DNA of 64,000 nt from Ceriagrion tenellum (GCA_963169105.1 OY720633.1:146589200-146653199); one strand, 5' to 3'. Counted from the stretch's first letter, positions 34,440 to 48,776 are shown. Program-made: numbers and translations. Notes: generated by a model not told the origin, from the letters alone.

Positions 34440-35960
34440 AACCATCTACATCTTCGTACCACCGTACGAATCGCCGGCGTGTGGCAGAGGGTATTAGGAC
34501 ACAAGCCACGAAAAGGGGGGGGGGTAAAGAAAAAGAAATTGGACGATATAGGGAGGGGAAAACAGTGAACTTCATGTGAAAAAAGTGTCTTCGTGTTTCT
34601 CTATTTCTCTTGTATGCTTACGGAATGGAATTTTAAATTTTTTATTCCTATCACTTCGGCAGTTTCTCTCTTATTTTATCACTTCTTTCAGTGCTTGATG
34701 TAGAGTGCAGCGTATTAATAATACTATTCATGTCTTACTATAATTTGTCCGATGTGAAAATTTAAAATAATATAAGCCAGAAAAGTTTTTTCATCAAATG
34801 TAAAACACTCATTTCTCGCTGGGAGCAGTGCTTAAAGAAACGTATGGTTAAAATATATACTCTGTTTATTTTGCGAATTAAATCGTTCTGTGCAGAGTCC
34901 CTAATGATCGCAGCGTATTCGATATGTGGCTTAGCCAGAGAAAAATTGCGTCTGTCTTCCTTTTACTTTTTCATTCGAGGACTTCCCCGCTATTCGCTTG
35001 GTGATTCATAGTGTATTTCCTGCGCTGCAAATTTTTCGTATACTCACCCCCCGCTAGACCTGAAGTTACCATGTTTTCTAGGTATTTGACTGCATGTAAC
35101 TCCGTTATATTAACCCCTCCAACTTTATGGACGTTAGTTTCGTTGGTGTGATGCATTTCGTGGGGAGTGTACCGCATTGTGTGTATTACGATTAAATTTG
35201 AGCCCCCGCACACGCGACACCACGAGTTAACTTTTTTAAGATAAGAGAAAATTCCCGTATTTGTGGCAATTTCTCGGAGGATGGCCACATCGTCTGCAAA
35301 CACACTCATTTTGCCTCCTAGTTTGGACTTATTATCCATTGTATAAATTAGGAATAAAAGGGAGCCTATCACGTTTCCTTGTGGGACGCCGAATGCCACT
35401 ACAGCCTACAACTGTAATGCCATTCAGAACTACTTTTTGTTTGTGGTCAGAAAATCACGCATCCACCTCTCTATTTTATGTTTATCCCACTTTGTAATTT
35501 GAATATTAGTTTTTTGTGAGGCATCTTGTCAAATTATTTATTTAAATCCCCGAACCAGTACGACGACTTGCTTTTAATTTCACTTGTTGTAGGATATTAA
35601 AGAGGAAGAATAATAGCATGGCTCAAGCTGGGTTTCGCGAGATCTCCTTTGTCGTAGCTGTGCTGGCTGCTGTGGAAGAAGTTTCGATTTTTTTGTAAGG
35701 TGAAGATATTAATATCAGTTTTTCGGTGGAAAATATTGCATGAAAGCATTTAAAGGGTATCTACCAGTAATTTCTTGGGGCTCATTGTTTTCCTTTCTTA
35801 AATATTGGAATTAAACTGGATATTTTCCATTATTGTGATACTTTGCCATCGGATAATGATTTAGGTTTTAAGTAGAGGCCAGATTTATACTTGTCTCAAT
35901 ATTCTTTCATAATTTAATCCAGTCCCCATCGTTTTTTCATTTTTATATTTATGCCACTTA
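34440..35960 (-). pseudogene. CR1/Jockey-like non-LTR retrotransposon, reverse transcriptase and 3' UTR
   Basis: Minus strand, from right to left: SSLIPIFKKGKQ near 35830-35795 (first reverse transcriptase block), DKMPHKKLIFKL near 35520 (after motif A), then the 142-codon frame 35399-34971. That frame opens with FGVPQGNVIGSLLFLIY and holds the catalytic FADD, followed by a thumb region (VKYLENMV). Further on, SHIEYAAIIRDSAQ (near 34935-34895) is the HxEYA block of the C-terminal region. The 3' UTR ends at about 34440 in GATGTAGATG. Several stops and shifts interrupt it. The endonuclease is not visible. The order of motifs is that of the Jockey/CR1 group; the exact clade is not decidable by eye. 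Confidence 0.78.
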
Positions 35961-38900
35961 GGTTTTTATCTATTCCTTGGGAGGCCCCTCACTGTGTTTA
36001 TAAGGATTATATGAATTACTCATTTGCATAGAAAGTCAAGTAGAGGTGATAGCTTCAATTCCTGGTGCGGAGTAAGTTTTCATCGCTGCTTCACTCGTTC
36101 GCATAGTCGTGCCTTAGTGGAGCGGCCTGCAGTTGAGCGATTTGCCGAATATTTACTCCGTTTCAGAAGTACGCCACCGAGAAGTCAAATTTTTGATAGA
36201 ATATCCATATAGAGTGGAGCAGCCTTAACCTCAGACGGATAATGTTGGTCGTTCTTGGGACTTGGTTGAAAGGAATGGGAGCGTGGGGGGCGGAAGGTGA
36301 GGTGTAAAAAAGATCTCGGTTCGGGTGCGGGAGTGTTAAATTGGATGGTGATGATGATGGCGACGGAGACGAAGAGGCCGCAGAATGGGCGTGGGGAGGA
36401 GGGGGTGGTGCGGTAATTACGTCGCGGGTAGGTGGAGAGGGGAAGGGTGCGGAGGAAAAGGGGGTGGTGGTTCGGAATTTGCTTATTTTCCATTATCCTC
36501 GCGCCTCGCTCGGTAATCTGGGAAATACGGAGTTGATTAGGAATCAATTGAATCGGATGAAGTCGTGCAAATATCTCGGGATGGAAGTGGAGGATTTCCT
36601 CGGTGTTGGCAGAGTCGGAAGGCTCGGAAGGTGCTCGGAAGATGATTGCCGGGGTTTAACCGAAGGGCTGGGAGGAGAAGTGGGAGGATTGTCGGCGGGT
36701 CGAGATGGAGCGAGGTGAATCGGAAGGGCAGAGAGAAATTTGGCTAGCATATCCGGCCGACCGTCGGCCGTTAAAAAAATATCGAGTGAAGCTTGAAGAG
36801 AGCTCAAAATCCAATCAGCCGATTTTTATGTTCCCCACCAATTACCTCACCTATCTGAAATTATTTTATTTTCATTAGGGTGGACGGGAGTAATTTGAGA
36901 TCTCTGTAATTTAAAGAAACGGCTGTGTAAACTCATTTGATTGGATTGAATTAAAAGGTTAATTTTCTTCTCCAAACACTCGGAAATATTCTTTTGATCG
37001 CTTGGAACCCAGCTATCGAATCCTGTTTCTAAAGATTTCTGGATCGATTCAGGCCGATCTGTGTGACCCAGAAGCTCGGTTTTTCTGTGGAAAAGCAACT
37101 GTAATACACTTAACTCTTGAGAAAAAAATGGCGTCAGATGAAGCTTCGTGGATTGCGTCAAAAGAGCGAAGAAGATATCTGGTGTTATTACGTGAAATAA
37201 TGGGGTAAAAAGGATGACAAAGTTAGTGAAGCGGTTCAGTCCACAAAAGAAGGATTTTTCTACCCATTTTAAAAATTAAAAGGCTCCCATAAATTCTCTT
37301 AAACACTTACTCAAATGAAAATGCTTGCGATACCGTTGCGATATCATTTAGTAAGTAAATGGTGTTCCGTAACCGATCCCCCAGTGCGTGAAAATATCAC
37401 AATAATTGATTAAAATTGATTGTCATATTTTTGCGGAACGTGGAAAGTTATCTTTAATCATATCAGCTATACCAGTAAAGGAATAAACAATACATATACT
37501 GTTACGTGATTAAAATTTCATAGTAAATATTTTAAATCTTTCACGTAAAACTTTCTTCTATATTTTTATGTCAAGTTTTAATGCAGCATAATTTTCATTA
37601 ATATTTTGTAGTTATCAGGGCTTCTTTAATTTTTCCTTATTTTTGCACGTTTTTTAGAGTATTTTGTCTTTTTCGTGATGGGTTGAAATTATTCGTTAAT
37701 ATCTACGGTTTTAGATATGTGGAGTTGAAAGTTCAACTTTTAAAAGTTCTCGGAGAACGCAGTTTATTTGCTTTTTAAATATTTGAGTTCTTGAAACAGG
37801 GTAGAGGTTGACTGGCTAAATAGCGAATCTACCGTTAACCTACTGCTATGTGAAATCTGCTTGCATGGGTTCGGTGTGTATAAAAAAAGATTCTTCGCAT
37901 TTGACTGTCGCGAGGATGTGAAAATTATTGTGCAAACATTAGATTATGGGTAATAATTACGCATTTATTGCTTACTGTAATATGTTGTATGTAATGGAAG
38001 ATAGGAAATTTTCCAACAATTCAAATAATTGTAGTTTTTATTACGCTTTTCTTTCTAATTTCATTTCAACGCTTGTGCGTATTTGATCAACGGGTTTCTT
38101 CTGAATCGTGGACTTAAAATTCATTTCAAATTGGGTTTTATCCATTAATATACTTCAAAATCTCCGAAAACATTCAATTCAATCAAAGGTTGGTTATCGA
38201 CGAAGATACATTTAGTGACTCTTAGAGGTTATACCTACGACGAACAAATATTAATGTCGGTATATGCTGAAAAAAATTAAACATATGCTTGATTTCTTTT
38301 TGTTGGTATGACTTTACACCATGGACGCAGCGCACCGTATGCTTTCAATTAGGTTACGCCTTCATAAAAAGAGCAATAGCGGGAGTAGACGCCTCCGGCG
38401 CGCATACAGCTCAGTCATGCACGCTCCCATTAATGCGACATGATGTTGCCGTTGATTTTATTAACAACTTGAAATTTTTGGGTCAGTAACGTTTTTTGTC
38501 GACGTCATTTTCAAAGCTAATTTATGGAAAGTGCTCTATTTTTGCGAATTAACGAGAGTGGAGGGGGGGGGGGAGACACGTGTTTCACAGCGAGGCCTAG
38601 AATTGCGACGCTCATTTCGCGGACAAATCCCCCCATTGGGTTGGGAGGAGCCGCTCGAAATGTTTGCGGCGCAGGTTTAAAGATGAGAATTTCCGTGAAA
38701 GATAACCCGAGAAATTTAAATCGAGATAGAGGCTGAGTGGCGCTAGCATTTTGTGGATACGCGCTGGAAGATTCCTCGGATTCTCGCCGCCGCCTCCGGG
38801 AAGATAAGAAGGAACACGAGAATTTGTCTGTGACATGGACCTCATCCGCTTTTCTCGTTGTCTCCATTCCGATGACGTATTAGCAACGCGTGGAAGAACT

Positions 38901-39594
38901 AACGGGGGTTCCGCCGTTGGGGACGATCTGTACACTTCAGCCCGCGGAATTCTCCCTCGCGGCTTCTGAATTTTCCGCGAGCAGAGGGGAATGGGGAAGG
39001 GGAGAAAAATAAGAGAAATAAGCAAGTCTGCGGCGTGGAACAGCGCCGGAGTTGGAGTTATAATGAAACTCTGGGAGCAGGAAGGGAAACGGAGGACGTT
39101 TTTTTCTCGAGAATATTTGCTAGCGTTCATTGAACTTAGAACTGACGAGAACATGTGAATCTTCTGCCAAGGCAGTGCTTGGCCTAGGGAATACAAAATT
39201 ATTGAGTGAAAATCTTTAGAAAGGAAAACTATTACTTTATTGCGTGTACTTAAAAATGGATTATGAAAATGATACGAAATTGAACATAGGTACTGCGTGG
39301 TTATGACATGGAACATGATAACAACTAAAGCAAAGAATTCACCATCAAGGAATCTGCTGAGGTATGCATTAAATACTTGTATAGTTACAATTGTTAATTC
39401 TGGGAAACCTTCAAGTCATAGATTATTAAGGTTGATAACATTTAAAATGCCATTCTGTTGCATTTCAAGTCGTTTGACTATTTTGGGTACGGCTGGCATT
39501 TATTGCGATTAAGACCGTGGATGAGAGTATTGAGAGGGAACACGGTCTTTACATAGGAATTAATACCATAGGAATTTAATAGGAAGTAATACCA
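35961..39594. other. No gene seen; two GC-rich islands
   Basis: About 36225-36790 is G-rich on the plus strand (GGTGATGATGATGGCGACGG and many GGGG runs) and 38540-39080 is GC-rich with CGCCGCC-type words and a 12-base G run at 38562. Open frames there on both strands are compositional (Gly/Asp/Glu-rich on one strand, Pro/Ser-rich on the other). The rest is AT-rich and anonymous. Confidence 0.4.
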
Positions 39595-39699
39595 TAAAGT
39601 ACGTAGGAAGAGATATCAGGAGGTAAGGGATCTAGCATTCGATAGGGAAGGGTGGAGGGCTGCAGTCAACCAATCTTAGGATTGAACGACCAATGATGA
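39595..39699 (+). mobile_element. 3' end of the 8.3-9.4 kb retrotransposon family, plus strand
   Basis: TAGGAAGAGATATCAGGAGG then GGGTGGAGGGCTGCAGTCAA and ATTGAACGACCAATGATGA match the reverse complement of 22774-22860 and 8262-8350. A very short 5'-truncated copy of the last ~100 bp. Confidence 0.78.
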
Positions 39700-42600
39700 C
39701 GGTTCTGTGGCAATTTCTTTCGCAATTTAGGGTGCTTAGGATGCTTCAGTGATGATAAACACATTCGTAAATCCGGATATTTAGGAAGCCCGGACTATTC
39801 TATTTATGGAAAGATGACGATAAACTCTTTGTCCAGTCCTCCATATAAATATTGTTTATAAGCAAGAAAGTTCTTGAAGATATTATAGAAGCGGCGAATA
39901 GCATCAGTGAGCCATTATTGGTAGAGATTTTATCGCCAATTTCTGGATTCAGAGAAGAGGAAAGTGCTATGAAATACTCAATTTTAACCCTTAAAATCGA
40001 ATCAGAAGTGGAGAATTTGACTGGCCCTTCCAGTTAGGGAGGCCATCAATGAGAAGTGGGAAGAGAGATGGTGTTAAGGTTTTATTTTTTTGCCGTTCAA
40101 CAAAGCACCACCTTTCTACGATCCCTCAATTCCGGTGAAAAGCTGCCAAAAATGTCCTCAACTATCCCTAGTCCGCTGCTTTAATATTGCCTTTTGCCAA
40201 ACTAATGTAGACGCTCTTGCGTAAGAGGTAAAAGATTCCTTTGAGAGTGAACTGCAAAGTGAGACGTAGGAGTGATTAACCACGCATGGAGAGGCTGAGG
40301 TTGAAAATACCCCAATAAAAAACTCGGTAGGCTGAAAACTGGAAGATGATGCAGACGAAAAAATCACTGCATAGGAATGATAGAATCCTTTCAATGTGAC
40401 ACGAAAAGAGCGTGTACATGTAGGAGTAATCCATTACGAAGGGGAGGTTGAGGTTAAATAATAACTTCACAAAACCCTCATACAGATAATTTATGCTAAC
40501 AATAAGCGAGAAATATCTCTGACGTATGCTCCCATTTCTTTTTCTGAGTTTGTCTAGTTAATAAAGATTTCCATCGTTGATGTTGTGCAAAAATTGACGC
40601 TTTTGGCGACAGAGCACATTTTTGTCAAAATCAAGGTGCATTCTGGAAACGAATATCGTGAGTGGAAGTATTTAAAAAAACAAAGAAATTAAAACAATAG
40701 CACAAATTACCTCTGTAACGAATCAAAGCTTTTTAGGGGAGTAAATGTAACCAATATGGGATCAATATTTCCTCCTTGAATCGTTTTTTATCTACTACAT
40801 CCCGGGAGGTATTTTTTTAGTCTTTGAGGCACTGGGATCTTTCTTATGTGGCCTATGCCCTTGCTTATAACGGATCTAGATTTTCTACATAATCGGCGGT
40901 GTTTTTGAAGGGTATTCGCATTTGCGCATGTGGATGTTAACCTACTGTATTTTACTTGAGTCTCTTTGTAAAGACTTGGCTATATTCTCTCGATGCCTAT
41001 AACAGGTCCAGTTTTATGGCCTGGTAAGTTTTAACCAAAAGATGACGTAGCCTGTTCTTTAAGTTGATGTTTATTTGGGGTACAGATTTTTTAATCACAT
41101 CGAACTGCCTGATAGCTGGTTGACGTGAGCGTCATTAATCGGAGAACGAATTACCTTCGGTTTCATACTGAGAAAATATTTAACCAGGAATTATGAAACT
41201 CGGCCTTAGGATGAGCCATTTTGTTAAGCCTATAATATCACATTTATATTTCGTATATTGATGGTAGTTTTATCCTTAATTTTTTTCTATTTTGTTTGAT
41301 CTTTTGTCTATGATCTCCTTGATCGTAAGTGATAAGGAAGATTGGTCCTGGTTGCCTTGATTTAATATCTTCGAAAAGAAGTCATGTTTCTCTATGTAGA
41401 ATTATCTACCTTTCTGCTGTTCTTTCCTAGTAAGAATTTGAAAAAAACCTGTATTTCTGTCTGGCTATTTGAATCGTAATTCAACCGATGAACTCATAAA
41501 ACAATTATGGCTGCTTTACCTCAGTTTCGCAGCTAAGGCACAATTCACTCCTCGAATTTTTTAATTTGTAAGGATTTTCCATGAATAAAAATCGATATAG
41601 TCATGCATACTAGAACTGCTTTCGTAGAAATTGTTATTCTTGTAGTGAAAGCTACAGTCATATTGGCCCGTGCCTGCGTGGAAAAATTTCTAGCAAACAT
41701 TTTTATCGTAATTAAAACAGCTGGTGATGCCCTGTTTTTTAAATGCTTGTGGCAGAACTCTTCTATAATTACTTCGAGTTTTTCAGCGTAAAGAGTACTT
41801 TGAAAACTACTGCAGTGCCTAGTTCTATTTTAGCTTCGTGTCTGTGGGCAGAGACTCACATTGGTAACTTTTCCGTGGCATTCTACTCCTGCATAACATA
41901 GGTCGAAAGCTGGACTTCTTGCAATTGTTTGAGGCTGCCAGTTGTTCATTCAGCTCTACCTGCAACGTGTTAAAAGGCCACGTTTTCGCTACACCCCCTA
42001 CGCTATACTTCAAACTTGCCTGCATAAAGTAACGGCGAACTTTCTTGCTCTCCCATTGTCTGCCAATCCTATTCTTGGTGCTTTTGACCCGATTACCACC
42101 CTAACCGTACCTTTGGCCCCCTCCGCGCAGGATTTCCTTTGCTTATGCCCTCGTCATTCAATTCCCTTCATCTAAGAACTTCCTGTATCCTTCCTATTTG
42201 CTTCTATTTCATCCATCCGTGTGTTTCTCGCCAACCAGTTGTTCTGTAAGTGAGTACATTCCTCTCCGCTTAATGATAATTGACGCAATTATGACGTGAA
42301 TTTATCTCAGTCATAGGTGGAAGTTTCTATAAAAATGCTACTGTTGCATTGCCTAATGAGTAAATATAATATGGTGACGCACAAAGAATGCACAGTGAAG
42401 AATTTAAGGTAGTTTGTGCGAAATATCGTTTTACCTAGAAATTAATAAACTTGGTCTCATTTAAAAGAAAAAATATCTCATCCTTCGAAGATACCAAAAT
42501 ATCTGCCCCTTACCGAACTACTGTCCGATGTGCTTGACGAAAACCAGCCATTTTACTTGGGAAATGGTTCGTATATGCACTCTAAGGATACTTTTAAAAA

Positions 42601-45600
42601 AATAAGGGATTTCTATCATCTATATCTCGTCAAAAATTTAGCCGTGTATATTTTTAATGTTTTCTCAACAACTGAAAATGAATCATATAATTACCGGAGT
42701 AATTATTCAGAATCGCAAAAAAAAGCCTTCCGTACGGAATGAGTTTTAAACGTACCACGTGAAATAAATGAGTCAGATGGTAGACCTATGTAGATATTTT
42801 TATTTGATTACTGAGAATTGCATTGATAAAAGTATATTATTGCACCATTTATAATGCGATATTTAATTTATGCCTCCTACAGCTACTGAAATAAAAACGC
42901 GTAATTCGAATGTGATTCCATAATGACTAAGGAACTATCTCGATCAAACTACCTTAAGCTAAAATATTGGAGTGAATACAATTGATTGAAAAGTTTACTG
43001 AGAGGAAACATTATATTCGCGGATTTCTGATGAACGTAAAATTATTGCGCTAGGATAGTGAAATATGACTCCTGAAATGAATTTACCATCAACGCTGATT
43101 GCGCACCCCACATTAGATAAATAGAATCCAAAAGCATAGCAAATATCAATATGTTACGCATTTTGAAAATGAGAGAAATATTGGCATTAAGAAAAACGAT
43201 TGGAAGTTGTGTGGATATTTTCAGTGTAAAACAACTCATCCAGAATGAACTATTTTCTTAAGAAAATTATTCGTCACATTCTTACGGGCACTGTACATAT
43301 AATAATGTGTTGAATTTCTATAAGCCGTGGATGAGACTTCCACCATTCATTGGGCCAATATCCATTCGTGATAGTATTTGAAGTTAATTTTTGATGGACA
43401 TAGGCGAGAAAATAATAGTGAAAAAATTAATCCTTGATTAGAGCCCTTCGCAGCTTCCTTTATCGATTAAATTTAATGGCATCAAACAATGCTCTTAATG
43501 ATTGTCTTACAAAAATAAATTTACTCAATTTACTATTTACGTTTTCACTGAAGCTCTTCGGTTCAAGGAGAAATGGACATATCGCATGGCACAGCATTAC
43601 CCGATTGAATTGAGCATTGGAAACATGAAGGATCGGGAAATTCTGTGATTTATGACAAAATAGCGTTATTAACAAAATTGAATAATTGCAGAGAGTGAGA
43701 CGCCGATTAATGCAATTAGTTTCACGAATACTTACAGTAACGGCCAAAAAGCTTTAACTGGCAAGAGGCACCTCGAGCCATCTTTCAAGTAGGTATGCCT
43801 CGACTTCTCTAACCTCAAACCGGCGGTTCCGTCCTTACCGCTCGCCTCCTGCTTTTCCGCCAAATAACTCTCTTTCCCTCCGGATAAAAAAATATCTGTT
43901 CTTTTTTATAGGAAGTCTTCTTCTTCTGTTCGAATTTCTCCATCACCTACTGAAAGAGATTCGATGGATTTTTTAAGCTTATATTTTTTCTGTCTTCCCA
44001 ACAGTGATTCTTGCTCGTCGTTTTTATTTCTTGATGTTTTTTTTTATTTATGATGAATACACAGATTCCAATCCACATATCTTGCAATTGTTTTCTTAAC
44101 TACATTCCATTAGCTCTCAAACTTTAGCTACATTTTTCATCCGGATGTTGTTCCTCAGTGCAACCTCTTAGATTTGGTGGAAGACATTTAAAATAACGTT
44201 TTGGATGGGGGGGGGGGTTGGGTGGGTACGGTGGCTAGGGCACGTTCTGTCTTTCCATTCCGCGGCGAATTATGGAAGTCTTGGAGATTAATCAGCGTAA
44301 TCCAGATGCCCTCGTTAACATGGAGAGTTAGTGCAGTACACTTCCTGTCGGGCGGGCATTAACTTATATTCGCGTCCTATTGGGCGAAAGTGATCTCTGC
44401 TGCAGGTCGTATTCACAAATTTCCTCGTAACTAACGAAAGTTTGGATGGCATACGGGCGATGTTTCCTTTAAAATCATCACCTATGGCTTATAGCAACAT
44501 CTTTTGTTTTGATTCTTACAATCGGACTCATGATTTCTGTGTGAAACTATTTTCCTATTTTTTTGGATTTGCTTTAATTCTGTAGAAGAATACCATTCAA
44601 CGTCAGTGAAGAGACAATCAGTGGATCTTAGCTATGCTGAAATGAAAGCCAAATTAATTGTCGCATGTAATAACGCAAACACCGCTCAGGTGAAATTTGA
44701 GAGTGGGAATCACTTCCAATGGAGAATTCTCGAGATATACCAAGGGCGAGGAGTTCATAGAGTCATATCTGCCACTATAATTCGATAAAAATTGGTACTT
44801 GAAAATTATCAGTTAATCCGATGAAAAAAATTTTATTGTTCGGCGAATTTATAAATACACAAGTTTAGAACTGGATTGCCTTCACCAATTGGTATTTTTG
44901 GATCACTTTCATGTTATAATATATGTACCCCTCTCTTGTGTGACCTACTTTGCGCCTTCTCTCTGATTCTATCTTTATTATTCCACGACGACACTGTTGG
45001 CGTATCTTAGTTTCAAGAGCATTACGATGAAGAACGTTTACCTACTTTTTCATCTAATTCTATGAATATCCTGCTGGATCCGTGTACTCCCTCTCCTTGT
45101 ATTTAAATACGCTCCTCGACTCTTTTTTCCATTTCATTCTCTACATTCGTCTCCTATCCTCCTGCTATTCCTCCTGCCAACGGATTCTTTTCCTCTCCAC
45201 CTCTCCTTTCTCCTCTCGCTGGAACTCATCATCCCTCCGTGATTCATTGTATTACACGTTTAATCGCTACAGCGCCCTAGAGAGCACTTGCCTGTCATGT
45301 TACTTATCTTCTTTTCAAACTGCCAATTCGTTCCTCTTGACTAACGATTCTCTCATTATCGGAGGTTCTCAGTTATTGTTCTCAAGGAAAAATTTTATGT
45401 ACATTATTGAGCTTCCATCCTGACGTTAAAGTCGATAACAGCCATGCGTCAACCAGGCTGGATGGTATTCATATTTGAAGTGCCTTTGATGTGAGATCCT
45501 TTTCAGTGCATACGGACGGTAATGCTTAGCGCATTAACAATGCCATACTCGCATGTCATTTTTGCTCCCATCCAATATACTTTTGGAAGAAGTTCCTGAA

Positions 45601-47334
45601 AACTAAAAGCACATATTAAGATGGCAATTTTTTGGGTGATAACTTTGCAGTTTGAATGATTAGTATATTTTACCTGGTTTTTCTCCCCCCCACCCGCATG
45701 CTAATTTTTCATGAGCTAGAAACCAGGAAAACATTTGATGCCTGTGAATATTTTAGAGTGGAATTTTAATTTTTAAAGATTTGAAAGCTTTTTTTACTGT
45801 TATAATTTCTTTATCGTAGTTCCGTAATCGATAATGATCATTCCTTTAGATAGTGATTTATTGATTGGATGGCTCAAGTTTTGGTTGACTTTTATGAATT
45901 GCTTGAATAAATACATCGGAAACAGATACCTATGTAAGCACAGCGTAGATATACCTATCATGAAAACTATGCACAGAGAATGTATCATGTATTATTTCTG
46001 CTGTGAAGTTTCAATATTTACTGCTGGAGGTTCTCTCCAATCTCCTAGATGAACTTTGACTTTCAAACGATATTTCACCAAATCTTAAATGTCAATATAC
46101 TTTGAATCATTAGGTACGGGTGCCAATTTTGGCTATGAATTTCATTCCGAATCCGAGTTAGCGGATTGCTTGTTAGAATAGCGATTGCTAGTTCGCCTTA
46201 GCTACGGAATAACAGCAAAATGTAATTGGATCACTTATTTGTCACCAACTGTCAGCTACCTGGTAGCCAGTACATCGCTGATTTCAATGCCATGCTTAGC
46301 TTTGAGCATTGATTATTAGAGAGTGAAATTCGGATTTTGTGGAAATTGAAACTTTGACTCAATCACTTTATGGCGTCAAGATGAAGTGATATAATGGCAA
46401 TCGTTATTAGTTTGCTTACGCTTATATAATAGGTAATCTAAATGAGATCATGTGTGTGAACTCTTGGAGATGACGATCTTAGTTTGAACTTGTATGGAAA
46501 TAAATTGAGTAGGTATTTTCGAAGTAATTGCTATAATTGCATTCTTTAACATCAAGATGTAGCTATGTAAAGTATGATGAATATGCTATGAATTTGCAAT
46601 ATACTTACAGTGAAGGAACATTTATCAAAGGTGTAAAAATATTTAAAAGTTCTTTACGCCTTGTAGCCAAAGAAACCGAGGTATCGGCTTCCATACTTTG
46701 CCTCATGTAGCTGATGTACCGGCTCATTCAAAAATACCATTAGTTTTAGTTTCGTCTTCTAACTAATTAGTATTTTTTTATCTCGTGTATATTTAATTTA
46801 AACAGCATTTTATTTTGCGCTACTGAAATAAATTGACCGGTTCTAGCTTACTCAGTGGACTCACAAAAATATTTAAATAAATAGTTGAAATTTTTGAAAA
46901 TTATATGTCACTATGGACTATACGCCACAACCTGGAAGTGAAAAAGGAGAATTCCATTTCATGACCATTGAGAAGTCAATAATGGAATTGTAGAAGGCAT
47001 CGCCGTTATCTCCTCGCCTTTATAGTATCATGGATGAGAATCGATCATAAAGTCAAGCTATCTTACCTAATGCCATTTCGGCTGACGACTTATACAGTGG
47101 ACACTGAATACATTAAACACGCACAATGTAAGCGTTTGACGCTACCTGTTATTACACGCTGGTGGATTCAAACTGGTATTCAAATTGCCTGAAGTAAATA
47201 TGCTACAACTACGAGCACGGGAAATATATTTGGCACGTATAAATGAATACTGGTAATGAATAATCTAGAGGTCAGTTTCTTTGGCACGTACATGCATGCA
47301 TATATGAGTGATTATATGATTTTGAAAATTTTCT
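39700..47334. other. No gene seen
   Basis: Long AT-rich anonymous stretch. The only internal structure I could find is a diverged direct repeat (about 40266-40315 and 40421-40470, GTAGGAGT.AT followed by GAGG[C/T]TGAGGTT). A G-run (GGGGGGGGGGG) lies near 44206. No exon, transposase or RNA gene could be recognised. Confidence 0.4.
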
Positions 47335-47362
47335 AGGTTCCATCATTATAAATTATGAGCAT

Positions 47363-47535
47363 GTAATCATCATGGTTGATTTTAATATCGATCTCTCTAG
47401 TCCGTCTCCAGCACACCAGACAGTACAAGATATGATGTCCGGTTTTAACCTTAGCATCTTGTCCACAGAACCAACCTGTCATACTCATAATGCCGACTCA
47501 ACCTTAGACATTTTTTTGTTGACGACCGTAAGAAA
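47363..47535 (+). pseudogene. Endonuclease remnant of the non-LTR element
   Basis: Reads VIIMVDFNIDLSSPSPAHQT and on to PTCHTHNADSTLDIF. The G/V-DFN and the PT.....STLD blocks are the later conserved motifs of the apurinic-type endonuclease. The first half with the catalytic Glu is missing, and a frame change in the T-run near 47510 separates it from the next piece. Confidence 0.75.
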
Positions 47536-47568
47536 GTAGTTAGGATAGACCTGCTTACAGAACCAGAC

Positions 47569-48258
47569 ATGTCCTGCCACGATCAAATATCTCTCGTGTA
47601 TGAATTCAAAGTTCCTAAGCAAATGATAAAATTTATCAATTTTAGAGACTATAAGACCTTTGACCACACCAAGTTTCTGTCTGATCTAGCTAACAGAGAT
47701 TGGAACGGAATCGTGAGAGCACAGATACCCGACGAAAAAATAAAGTTATTCAATCTTCACATAATAGAAACATTCGATCTTAATGCCCCGATCCGAAGCA
47801 TTCGCGTATCCCATCCACCGATTCCATGGATCACACCAGAAATTAAGCTAAGTATTAAGAAGAGAAATAGAGCCAGGGCTATGTTTAGAAGACATAGAGA
47901 CGACAGTTCTTTCTCCAGTTATAAAAACCTAAGGAAGATTACCAAAAAAATGATAATCAGGGCCAAAAGTAATTATTACAATACCCTTTTCTCCAAGAGC
48001 CAGGGTACAAAGGATACGTGGAAACATCTACGAAGTTTAGGCTTAATTAAAACCAAGAAAGACAATTTTCCAACATTTCACCCTGATATTCTTAACAATC
48101 ATTTTTCCACAAATAGCAACAACGATAACCTTGCACAGTTAACCGAAAGCGACGAGATAGTTTATCTCAATAATAAATTCTTTTTCGCACATGTAAAACA
48201 ATCAGAGGTAATGAAAGCCTGTCGTAATATTACTTCTAATGCTAGAAATTATTCATAA
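47569..48258 (+). pseudogene. Non-LTR element linker region
   Basis: It opens with the SDH-like end of the endonuclease (SCHDQISLVYEF). A WITPEIKLSIKKRNRA block follows, then FRRHRDDSSFSSYK and AKSNYYNTLFSK, the basic linker common in Jockey/CR1-type polyproteins. A stop at 48256-48258 interrupts the frame, which then resumes in the same phase at 48310 as reverse transcriptase. Confidence 0.8.
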
Positions 48259-48309
48259 AAAGTCACTGCCACTGTTGCTGCCCACTCTTCTAAAAATTTT
48301 TGATTATCA

Positions 48310-48711
48310 TTGCAATTGGGAGTCTACCCTAAAATTTGGAAAAAAACATTGCTTCGCCCCATTCCAAAGTGCTCAAATCCCTCTAAACCGAGCAGCTATC
48401 GGCCTATAGGATTAATATGCTCAACAGCCAAGGTGCTAGAGCGAATAGTTTTTGATCAAATCAATAATCACATTGCTGTGCATAACCTACTAGATCCTAG
48501 GCAATCTGGTTTTAGACCTGGATTCAGCACTCAAACTGTCCTACTCGGACTGACGGAAGATATACGTCAAGCAATAGATCGTAAACAACTTACAGTTCTC
48601 GTCCTTTTTGACTTCTTAAAAGCTTTTGATTCTGTAAGTCACGCACGTTTATTGCAGAAGCTAAAAGGTTATATGATATCTGAAAGCGTTATCGTTTCGT
48701 TCGTACCTTAG
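48310..48711 (+). pseudogene. Non-LTR reverse transcriptase, fingers and motif A
   Basis: PKIWKKTLLRPIPKCSNPSK and SYRPIGLICSTAKVLERIVF are the fingers blocks; QSGFRPGFST follows; FDFLKAFDSVSH is motif A with catalytic Asp in FDF. Downstream the frame shifts just after 48711. Confidence 0.9.
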
Positions 48712-48776
48712 TGGGCGAACACATGCAACTCTTGTAAAAGATGGGAAAGTCTCAAACTGGTTGAATGTAGACTCAG

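Noticed and set aside
36341..36718. Acidic, Gly-rich 125-codon frame
   Set aside because: It is explained by G-rich composition; the opposite strand is also open.
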